The position numbers were made by a program, and so were the translations under genes. Of a stretch of DNA of 64,000 bases, positions 35,714 to 43,067 are shown in pieces (position 1 is the first letter of the stretch; every line of letters begins with the position of its first letter). The stretch is from positions 110,345 to 174,344 of the forward strand of contig JAFUWN010000076.1 in NCBI GenBank assembly GCA_017483465.1, written 5' to 3'. Source of the DNA: Oscillospiraceae bacterium. GTDB lineage: Bacteria; Bacillota; Clostridia; Oscillospirales; Ruminococcaceae. The notes under the pieces were generated by a model. It worked only from the letters and a program-made list of their open reading frames with translations. It did no database searches and had not been told where the DNA came from.

Positions 35714-36523
35714 ATGAATCCAGATTTTGAAATCAAAGACGGTGAATTAATCAAATATCTCGGCAAGGGCGGAGATATTATCATTCCGGATGGCGTGACA
35801 AGCATCGGAAACAGGGCATTTTTTCTCTGTAAACACATGCTCTCTGTCAGCATTCCTGACAGCGTGACAAGTATCGGAGATTTTGCATTTCATGACTGTT
35901 TTAATCTGCTCTCTGTGAATATCCCCGACAGCGTGACAAGCATTGGAGAGGGTGCATTTTTCTCCTGTTCAAGCCTGCTCTCTGTGAATATCCCCGACAG
36001 CGTGACAAGCATTGGAGAGGGTGCATTTTTCTCCTGTTCAAGCCTGCTCTCTGTGAATATCCCCGACAGCGTGACAAGCATCGGAAGTTCTGCATTTTCA
36101 TTCTGTTCAAGCCTGATCTCTGTGACAATTGATGGAGCCACAATAAATTTACCTGAAACAGAAAATGTTGAAACAGGTAATATTCTTTCTATGATTATTA
36201 AAAAGCATTATTCTATAAAAATAAATAATGATATAAAATATAATGTAATCTTTCAGATGTACGCACTCGGCCTTGATAAAGAGGGCGTTTCTGCCTACAT
36301 TTCAGAGAATTTTTCTGATATGTTTCCGGTGCTGATCAATATGAATCATACAGAAATACTTCAGAAAATTCTGGATTCTGAAAAATTCGTCACGAAGAAA
36401 AATATTGATGAATTCATTCAGTATACCATTGATCAGCAGAAACATCAGAGCCAGATTGCATTGACAGATTATAAACAGCAGAAAGGCTGGTATCAGGAGA
36501 TTGATAAAAAATTAAAATTATAA
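35714..36523 (+). CDS. BspA-type LRR protein 18 with freshly duplicated repeats, 269 aa
   Basis: Six LRR_5 repeats (about 24-145). Two of them, SVNIPDSVTSIGEGAFFSCSSLL, are identical at DNA level, and a third is identical over its first half. The C-terminal region is first class (IKYNVIFQMYALGLDKEGVSAYISENFSDMFPVLINM, NIDEFIQYTI) with tail KGWYQEIDKKLKL. The ATG at 35714 follows AGGAG; an upstream frame from 35558 is only overlap with the VWA gene. Confidence 0.87.
   Translation: MNPDFEIKDGELIKYLGKGGDIIIPDGVTSIGNRAFFLCKHMLSVSIPDSVTSIGDFAFHDCFNLLSVNIPDSVTSIGEGAFFSCSSLLSVNIPDSVTSIGEGAFFSCSSLLSVNIPDSVTSIGSSAFSFCSSLISVTIDGATINLPETENVETGNILSMIIKKHYSIKINNDIKYNVIFQMYALGLDKEGVSAYISENFSDMFPVLINMNHTEILQKILDSEKFVTKKNIDEFIQYTIDQQKHQSQIALTDYKQQKGWYQEIDKKLKL
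35906..36081 (+). repeat. Perfect 69-bp tandem repeat inside LRR gene 18
   Basis: Copies start at 35906 and 35975 and are identical over 69 bp. A third, from 36044, is identical over its first 38 bp. Each unit codes one 23-residue LRR, so copy number can change in frame. Confidence 0.92.
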
Positions 36524-36538
36524 GCAGGTGAATTGAGC

Positions 36539-37561
36539 ATGAATCAGGATTTTGAAATCAAAGACGGTGTAGTAATCAAATATCTCGGCAAAGGTGGAGC
36601 TGTGACCGTTCCGGATGGTGTCACAAAAATCGGAGATAGGGCATTCTTTGCCTGTGAAACACTGACTTCTGTGAATATCCCCGAAAGTGTGACAAGTATC
36701 GGCTATGAAGCGTTTCATATGTGTACCAGTCTGACAGAAGTCCGGATTTCCGGAAATGTGAAAAATCTCGGAAGCTATGTCTTTGCCGGTACACCATGGC
36801 TTATGGAATATCCGGATGATTTTGTGACCATCAACGGCACTCTGCTCGAATACAAGGGAAAAGACAATGCTGTCATCATTCCGGACGGAATTACCTGTAT
36901 CGGCTGGGGAGCGTTCTACAACTGTGAAAATATGATTTCTGTGAAACTTCCTGCAAGTCTGACAAGCATCAGCGGTTCGGCATTTTCGGTCTGTACCGGC
37001 CTGACTTCGGTCGTGATTCCGGACGGTGTGACAAGTATCGGCCAATCTGCCTTTTATGGCTGTGAAAATCTGGTTTCTGTCATGCTTCCGGACACTGTGA
37101 CGGAGATCGGCAGAGCTGCCTTTTATGCCTGTCCCAAGCTGAAACATGCTCCTCTGCTCGTCGCAGACGGAAAACTGCTGTATGAACCTCCGTGGAGAAA
37201 CGGTGTCAGCTTTTCGGAGATCAGACAGCTGGTTCAGGAAAAAGATTATGCTATGAGAATGAATCGAGAAGTAAAATATCATCTGCTGTTACAGATGTTT
37301 GCACTCGGAATTGATCAGGAGCGTGTTTCGGATTATCTCAAAAAGAGATTTTCTGCTGTGTTTCCGGTGCTGATTGCTATGAATGACAGAGAAATTGTTC
37401 AGAAAATTCTGGATTCTGAAAAGTTCGTCACAAAACGCAATATTGACAAAATGATTCAGTATGCGATTGCACAGCAGAACTATCAGATTCAGCTTCTTCT
37501 GACAGAGTATAAACAGAAAAAAGGCTGGTATCAGGAAATTGGGAAAGCTCTGAAACTGTAA
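36539..37561 (+). CDS. BspA-type LRR protein 19, 340 aa
   Basis: Opens MNQDFEIKDGVVIKYLGKGG. Three LRR_5 units, the insert GTPWLMEYPDDFVTINGTLLEYKGKD, four more units, KHAPLLVADGKLLYEPP, and the first-class C-terminal region (NIDKMIQYAI) with tail KGWYQEIGKALKL. The ATG at 36539 is taken rather than the TTG at 36533. It is 15 bp from the previous gene. Confidence 0.87.
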   Translation: MNQDFEIKDGVVIKYLGKGGAVTVPDGVTKIGDRAFFACETLTSVNIPESVTSIGYEAFHMCTSLTEVRISGNVKNLGSYVFAGTPWLMEYPDDFVTINGTLLEYKGKDNAVIIPDGITCIGWGAFYNCENMISVKLPASLTSISGSAFSVCTGLTSVVIPDGVTSIGQSAFYGCENLVSVMLPDTVTEIGRAAFYACPKLKHAPLLVADGKLLYEPPWRNGVSFSEIRQLVQEKDYAMRMNREVKYHLLLQMFALGIDQERVSDYLKKRFSAVFPVLIAMNDREIVQKILDSEKFVTKRNIDKMIQYAIAQQNYQIQLLLTEYKQKKGWYQEIGKALKL

Positions 37562-37604
37562 GCAGATATAATATATAAATTTATTATCAAGGGGAGAATT
37601 TGAA

Positions 37605-39023
37605 ATGATGAAGCAGGAAGAGTTCATAATCGAAGACGGCATTCTGGGAGAATATCTGGGTACGGCAGAGAATGTTATCATTCCGGAGGGTGTCACGGAA
37701 ATCGGAAAACATGCCTTTGATGGTTCTGAAACCCTGAAATCGGTCGTCATTCCGGAAGGTGTCACATGTATCAGGGAGTTCGCATTTGCCAGGTGTAAGA
37801 ATCTGACTTCTATTGTGATTCCGGAAAGTGTTGTCACTACCGGGATTTTGGTATTTGGCTGGTGCCATAATCTGAAAAGCATCTGTTTTTCCGGACAGAA
37901 TGCAGAAATAGAGAGAGACATCTTTTTAGGCTGTCCGGGTCTGACAGAGATTAAAATTTCCGAACAGAATCAGAAGTATACCTGTCAGGATGGTTTCCTG
38001 TATGATAATCAGAAAAAGGCTCTGCTCTGGTGTGCGAGAAACAAAACCAGTGTGACCGTTCCGGAGGGAATTGAGCGGATTGAAGAATATGCCTTTTTCT
38101 GCTGTGAAAATCTGACTGCTGTCAGACTGCCGGAAAGTCTGCTCAGTATCGGTGAACGTGCATTTTGGAATTGCATAACACTCCCGGAAATTAATTTCCC
38201 TGAAAATCTGATCAGGATTGAATCCTGTGCTTTTCACGGATGTGAAATGCTGACTTCTGTCACACTCCCGGAACATCTTTCCGAGATCGGAGAACGTGCA
38301 TTCGACTGTAATCATCTGGAAAATATTGTAATTCCCGAACAGAATCAGCATTATGTATTTCATAACGGTGCTGTCTATGACAAGCAGATGAAAACACTGC
38401 TTTTCTGTCTCAGCGGCATAGAACATATCAGAATTCCCAGAACTGTGACGCATATCCGGAGTTATGCCTTTCAGGAATGCCGGAAATTAAAAAGCATTGT
38501 CATTCCGGAGAGTGTCGAAAGTATCGGAAAAGATATATTCTGTGGCTGTGAAAATCTGAAAAGATTCAAAATTCTGAATCAGAAGTTTACATTTGCCGGC
38601 TGGCGGAAATATTATGTGAATTATCACAGAGAGTATTTTGAAGATTACGGCGATCAGACCGTCATGCAAGAAGTGCCTGAATTCCTGCTCAACGGAGAGT
38701 TCAATGTGGAATATATGCCGCCTGAAATGCAATATGATCTCATGCTCCGGCTGCTCCGGAGTCATACACAGCATGAAAATTTTCTGAAAATGATCAGAGA
38801 AAATATACAGCCGTTTCTGATGTATCTGCTGATGGAAAATGTATCTTATAAAAATGAATTCATGCAGGCAGTCCTTGACAGAAAACTGGTCACACAAGAG
38901 ACGATTGATCCGCTTATCCAGATCACAAACGAGGAAAAAGCCTATGACATTCAGATGATGCTGATGAATTATAAATATCAGAATCTGGATTTTAAAAATA
39001 TTGATAAGGAGCTGAAATTATGA
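37605..39023 (+). CDS. BspA-type LRR protein 20, 472 aa
   Basis: About ten LRR_5 repeats with two BspA-type islands (SEQNQKYTCQDGFLYDNQ and PEQNQHYVFHNGAVYDKQ). The C-terminal region is longer than in the others (from about 350: PPEMQYDLMLRLLRSHTQHENF) and has tail NYKYQNLDFKNIDKELKL. AAGGGGAG precedes the ATG. The stop overlaps the next ATG, and AAGGAG is contributed by the codons of DKEL. Confidence 0.86.
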   Translation: MMKQEEFIIEDGILGEYLGTAENVIIPEGVTEIGKHAFDGSETLKSVVIPEGVTCIREFAFARCKNLTSIVIPESVVTTGILVFGWCHNLKSICFSGQNAEIERDIFLGCPGLTEIKISEQNQKYTCQDGFLYDNQKKALLWCARNKTSVTVPEGIERIEEYAFFCCENLTAVRLPESLLSIGERAFWNCITLPEINFPENLIRIESCAFHGCEMLTSVTLPEHLSEIGERAFDCNHLENIVIPEQNQHYVFHNGAVYDKQMKTLLFCLSGIEHIRIPRTVTHIRSYAFQECRKLKSIVIPESVESIGKDIFCGCENLKRFKILNQKFTFAGWRKYYVNYHREYFEDYGDQTVMQEVPEFLLNGEFNVEYMPPEMQYDLMLRLLRSHTQHENFLKMIRENIQPFLMYLLMENVSYKNEFMQAVLDRKLVTQETIDPLIQITNEEKAYDIQMMLMNYKYQNLDFKNIDKELKL

Positions 39024-39706
39024 ATCAGAATTATTTTGAAATTCAGGAACATAAATTACTGAAATATTCCGGTCAGGAGACAGAAGTTTCCATTCCGGAA
39101 GATGTGACATGCATTGCTTCCGGTGCATTTGAACACTGCGAATCTATGGAACATCTGATTGTTCCGGAAAGCGTGAAGCAGATCGAAGCCGAAGCATTTC
39201 ATTATTGTACGGGTCTTAAAGATATTACAATCTATAGCAGAAAAATGCCGTTTCTGAAATATCATATGCCGTTTTTACGGTTCTTTTGCGAAAGCGACTG
39301 TGTGCTGGAACACGGGGCTGACAATTTCCTGAGAATCTGCATTAACGGCGAGATTATGCCCTATCGGGAGTTAGGCTATTACAGACATGAATATATATTT
39401 GATCTGCTGGAGCCTCTGCCGGATTCTGAAAAATTCCGGAATATGCTTCAGGAATATGCAGATGTCTTTCTATACTGCCTGCTGAATGACGATCTCAGAA
39501 AAAGCGATGTCACAAGATACCGGAAAGAAACCAAAGAAGAAATCTTTCAGAAAATGCTTGCTGCCAATATGTTTACAGAAGCCAATATTGATACCTGTAT
39601 CAGCGTGACAGTCGAGATGAAAGATGTAACGATCAGGCCTCTGCTGATAGATTTTAAATATCAGCACTGTAATTTTCAGAATCCGGCAGATCAGCTGAAG
39701 TTATAA
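39020..39706 (+). CDS. BspA-type LRR protein 21 (degenerate LRR part), 228 aa
   Basis: Only two good LRR_5 units (about 22-70) before a divergent region (SRKMPFLKYHMPFLRFF). The C-terminal region has NIDTCISVTVEMKDVTIRPLLIDFKYQHCNFQNPADQLKL, where a Phe replaces the usual Tyr of YK. ATGA overlap with the previous gene. Confidence 0.83.
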   Translation: MNQNYFEIQEHKLLKYSGQETEVSIPEDVTCIASGAFEHCESMEHLIVPESVKQIEAEAFHYCTGLKDITIYSRKMPFLKYHMPFLRFFCESDCVLEHGADNFLRICINGEIMPYRELGYYRHEYIFDLLEPLPDSEKFRNMLQEYADVFLYCLLNDDLRKSDVTRYRKETKEEIFQKMLAANMFTEANIDTCISVTVEMKDVTIRPLLIDFKYQHCNFQNPADQLKL

Positions 39707-39724
39707 TCAACAGGAGATTTAATC

Positions 39725-40222
39725 ATGAATCAGGATTTTGAAATCAAAGACGGTGTAGTGATCAAATATCACGGCTCTGACAAAGATGTGATCATTCCGG
39801 ATGGTGTAACAGCAATCGGAAAGAAAGTATTTTATAAATATTACAATCTGCACTCTGTGAAAATTCCCGACAGTGTGACCAGTATCGGAGAAATGGCATT
39901 CCGGCACTGTCTGGAACTGACCTCTGTCACGCTTCCGCATGGTATCACAAAAATCGAAGGATATACTTTCAAGTATTGTATCAATCTGAAATCTGTGGAA
40001 ATTCCTGATAATGTGACCAGTATCGGGAGTCATGCATTTGCATGTTGTACAGGGCTGACTTCTGTCCGGCTCCCTGCCGGCATAAAAGTGATCGAAGCAG
40101 AGGCGTTTATTGGCTGTACCAGACTGAAACACGCTCCTCTGATACTCGTGGGAAAACAAATGCTGTATCAGCCGAAAAATACAGTGTATCTTAATTTTCC
40201 GGAAATTAAATTTAATTTATAA
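39725..40222 (+). CDS. BspA-type LRR protein 22, lacking the common C-terminal region, 165 aa
   Basis: Opens MNQDFEIKDGVVIKYHGSDKD and has five regular LRR_5 repeats (about 25-135), then KHAPLILVGKQMLYQPKN. It ends at PEIKFNL where paralogs continue for another 90-100 residues. No remnant of the missing part is evident in the 14 bp before the next gene, so the truncation is clean. Either an LRR-only variant or a decaying copy. Confidence 0.8.
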   Translation: MNQDFEIKDGVVIKYHGSDKDVIIPDGVTAIGKKVFYKYYNLHSVKIPDSVTSIGEMAFRHCLELTSVTLPHGITKIEGYTFKYCINLKSVEIPDNVTSIGSHAFACCTGLTSVRLPAGIKVIEAEAFIGCTRLKHAPLILVGKQMLYQPKNTVYLNFPEIKFNL

Positions 40223-40236
40223 CAAGGAGAATTTCT

Positions 40237-40917
40237 ATGATGAAAGATTTTGAAATCAAAGACGGTGAACTAATCGGATATCACGGAAAAAAGCAAAATA
40301 TTATCATTCCGGACGGTGTGAAAATGCTCGCAAACAAGCTGTTTTCTGAATGTAATATTCTGACTTCTGTGATGATCCCGGAAAGTGTGGAATATATCGG
40401 CAGTTTTGCATTTTTCAAATGTGAAAATCTGAGATCCGTAACGATCAGAAACAATTCCGTATGGATCGGAGACGGGGCATTTTATGCCTGTCCGAAACTG
40501 AATTCTGTCAACTGCTGCGGTATCTCCTTTCATCCTCAGGAAGCAGATGATTCTATGACAGAAAGAATTCTGCATATGCTTGCCAGAAAGGAATATGATC
40601 TCACAATTCCGAAAGAAAGAAAATATCCGGTACTCTGGGAAGTTTACTGTGCTTGTCCGGAGCAGAAAGAAATTTCTGATTATATAAATCAAAATCTTCC
40701 TGAAATGCTTCTCTTTCTGATCGAGAATGAAAATCATGAAAATGCGGAAATACTGAAAAAAATCCTGAATCTGGAAACGCTTGTCACAGAAAAGAATATT
40801 AATGAATTGATTCAGTATGCCATTGATCATCATAAATATCAAATGCAGCTGATACTGACAGAGTATAAAAAAGACAAAGCATGGTATCAGGAGATTGATG
40901 ATAAATTTAAATTATAA
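40237..40917 (+). CDS. BspA-type LRR protein 23, 226 aa
   Basis: Three LRR_5 units (about 24-95), then the first-class C-terminal region (NINELIQYAI) with tail KAWYQEIDDKFKL, where the usual LKL is FKL. AAGGAG stands before the ATG pair at 40237/40240. Last LRR gene; the SWIM gene follows after 23 bp. Confidence 0.85.
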   Translation: MMKDFEIKDGELIGYHGKKQNIIIPDGVKMLANKLFSECNILTSVMIPESVEYIGSFAFFKCENLRSVTIRNNSVWIGDGAFYACPKLNSVNCCGISFHPQEADDSMTERILHMLARKEYDLTIPKERKYPVLWEVYCACPEQKEISDYINQNLPEMLLFLIENENHENAEILKKILNLETLVTEKNINELIQYAIDHHKYQMQLILTEYKKDKAWYQEIDDKFKL

Positions 40918-40940
40918 TATGCAGAAAAGGGGTAATAATT

Positions 40941-42947
40941 ATGAATCCGTTACAGCAGGCTCTTGCCGATGCCGATGAAAATTATTTTATCGGCATTTCC
41001 AATAAAGGTATTTATAAACGGGCATGTAAAGATCTTGAAGAAGCAGATATTTCCGTCAGTATGCAGGACGATCAGGCAGAAATCCAGATCAGCGGAGAAA
41101 CCTGTCTGATTAAAAATCCGCTGTGGGAGAGTACTTGTTCCTGTCCGTCCCGGAGTGTCTGCCGACACCTGATTTCTGCTATGCTCTGGCTCAAAGAACA
41201 TGCAGATTCTGATACAGAAGCCGAAGAACCGGACTTCCCTGAAGAAGAAATCCCGGATGGCCTCCCCGAAATGCTCAGACAGGAGCTTTCACAGGTCAGT
41301 ACTGCTCAGATCAGAAAAGCCGCCGGGAAAAATTTACAGAATTTCTTATCTGAAATCGAAAAAATTCAGCTCGAAGAAAGCAGTATCTTATCCGGCACAC
41401 TTCCGGACGGAACTGCCGTCCGGCTGGTCTATCCGCTGGCAAATGCAACATGTGCATGTCATAAGAAAGAATTATGTCAGCATAAAGCCGCTGTGATTCT
41501 GGCATGGCAGCTGAAAGAACAGCTGATTCAGATTTCTGATTTTCAGGAACAGGTAAAAATGCTCTCTGCATCTGAAAATCTTACCATCCGTGAAAGTGCC
41601 GGAAGAAGCTACGCTTTGTTATGTGATGTCCTGAAATGGGGGCTTGTCAGAATGCCCGAAAATATGGCCGAACATCTCGAAGCCTCCGCTGTGCAGAGCC
41701 ATGCCCTCCGGATGGCTGAGGCCGAAAAAATGCTCCGTGATCTGGGGAACAGGCTTTCTGACTGCCGGGAACGCCGTACCGTCTTTCAGGCCGACAGCTT
41801 CAGAAAAAAACTTTGTGACTGTGCCGATTATTTATATACTCTGCATACACAGGAAATTTCTGAAGAAATGCTCGGACAGTTCCGCCGGAGCTATGAAGCT
41901 CTCGCAGAAGATCTGACTATTCTGCCTGTCGGACAGAGAAATGTCAATAATTCCGAATATGCCGGAGAAATTTATTATTTCCTGAATCTTGACGAATCTG
42001 CCGAACAGAGATTCCTGATCTTCTCCGATATCCGGCCTGTTTTCTATGAAGGCGTGAAAAATCCGCACAGGAGAGATGTTGTCATCCCGTGGAATGCCGG
42101 TGTGCCGATGAAATCTCTCATGAAATCGAAAATGACGCTCAAAAATGCCAAAATCAGTGACGGAAAATTATCCGGCTCGAAAGAAACGCTGATCGCCATG
42201 AAATCCACTGCAAATCTGAACTGCCCGGAATTGCAGAATTTAATCTATACGGATTTCAGAAAACTCGCCGTTGACTGTGCTCAGAATGAATCGAATCCGG
42301 AGCATTTGTATTTTATCTATGCAAAAACCTGTATCAGCAGCCGTTTCGATACGCATTTGCAGAAATATCAGATGGAAATTGCCGATATACAGGGAAATAT
42401 GATTACAATACAAGTCCGCTATCAGGCCGAAACAAAAGAATTTATCCAGCTTCTGGAAAAAATCGGTGAAGATCTGCTTGCACATCCGGATAAAATCTAC
42501 ACATGGCTGTGTTCGGCTTATTTTGAAAACGGCCGTCTTATGCTGTTTCCGATCGAAGTCTATGATTTTATTGAGATTCCGGTACAGAAAGAATATGTTC
42601 TTTCCTCGAAATACAGCAATACCAAACCCGTCTATGCGAACCAGATTCTAAGATTATTACAGGATATTCAGGATGAGTTATCCGGTCTGCTCCAGAGCGG
42701 TTTGCAGTCAGCGACAGGAAATAATCTGAATCAGTTCTCCGAACAGGCTAAAAAATCCGGAATGCAGGGCTTGTCAGAATTGCTGCTGCAATTCCGGCAG
42801 TCAGCCGAACAGCAGAGGCATTCAACAAAAGAAGACCTTTCACAGGTCATGCAGGATTATACAGCGATTCAGAATTATATCCGGATTGGTCTGGAAAAAC
42901 TGGAGATTCTCTGTGCCTTAGAGCATATGCGTCCGAAAGGAATTTAA
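40941..42947 (+). CDS. SWIM zinc-finger protein (YehQ-like), 668 aa
   Basis: Cytoplasmic partner of the MoxR/VWA system. It has two SWIM-type CxCx5CxH zinc motifs, C66/C68/C74/H76 (CSCPSRSVCRH) and C171/C173/C179/H181 (CACHKKELCQH). SWIM domains usually bind nucleic acid or proteins. The rest is mixed alpha/beta with YFLNLDESAEQRFLIFSD and IPWNAGVPMKSLMK and a helical C-terminus. The closest known arrangement is E. coli YehQ. The start has AAAAGGGG 12 bp upstream. Confidence 0.87.
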   Translation: MNPLQQALADADENYFIGISNKGIYKRACKDLEEADISVSMQDDQAEIQISGETCLIKNPLWESTCSCPSRSVCRHLISAMLWLKEHADSDTEAEEPDFPEEEIPDGLPEMLRQELSQVSTAQIRKAAGKNLQNFLSEIEKIQLEESSILSGTLPDGTAVRLVYPLANATCACHKKELCQHKAAVILAWQLKEQLIQISDFQEQVKMLSASENLTIRESAGRSYALLCDVLKWGLVRMPENMAEHLEASAVQSHALRMAEAEKMLRDLGNRLSDCRERRTVFQADSFRKKLCDCADYLYTLHTQEISEEMLGQFRRSYEALAEDLTILPVGQRNVNNSEYAGEIYYFLNLDESAEQRFLIFSDIRPVFYEGVKNPHRRDVVIPWNAGVPMKSLMKSKMTLKNAKISDGKLSGSKETLIAMKSTANLNCPELQNLIYTDFRKLAVDCAQNESNPEHLYFIYAKTCISSRFDTHLQKYQMEIADIQGNMITIQVRYQAETKEFIQLLEKIGEDLLAHPDKIYTWLCSAYFENGRLMLFPIEVYDFIEIPVQKEYVLSSKYSNTKPVYANQILRLLQDIQDELSGLLQSGLQSATGNNLNQFSEQAKKSGMQGLSELLLQFRQSAEQQRHSTKEDLSQVMQDYTAIQNYIRIGLEKLEILCALEHMRPKGI

Positions 42948-42968
42948 AAAATTTTTCAAAAAAATTTC

Positions 42969-43006
42969 CAGTTGTGAACTTTCTGAACATCTGATATGCT
43001 ATAATA
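42969..43006 (+). promoter_or_regulatory. Conserved 38-bp promoter element, copy B
   Basis: Matches copy A (15433-15470) in 33 of 38 positions, including GAACATCTG and an extended -10, TGCTATAATA. It sits 62 bp before the DUF4132 start, so this gene and the head of the locus are probably switched together. Confidence 0.65.
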
Positions 43007-43067
43007 GAATCATAGTAAAACAAGCCTATCATATTTTATAGATTTATAATAAAGGAGTTATGTAATT

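Noticed and set aside
35906-36081. CRISPR-like repeat array
   Set aside because: The units are contiguous 69-bp coding repeats without spacers.
37562-37604. Promoter before LRR gene 20 (TATAAT near 37567)
   Set aside because: No -35 at an acceptable distance; an A/T-rich gap can give this by chance.
15503-40917. LRR proteins as surface adhesins of the BspA type
   Set aside because: No export signal, wall anchor or membrane segment in any of them, and they sit inside an operon of cytoplasmic AAA+/VWA proteins.
42948-42968. Terminator after the SWIM gene
   Set aside because: Only an A/T-rich AAAAAATTTTT stretch without a GC stem.
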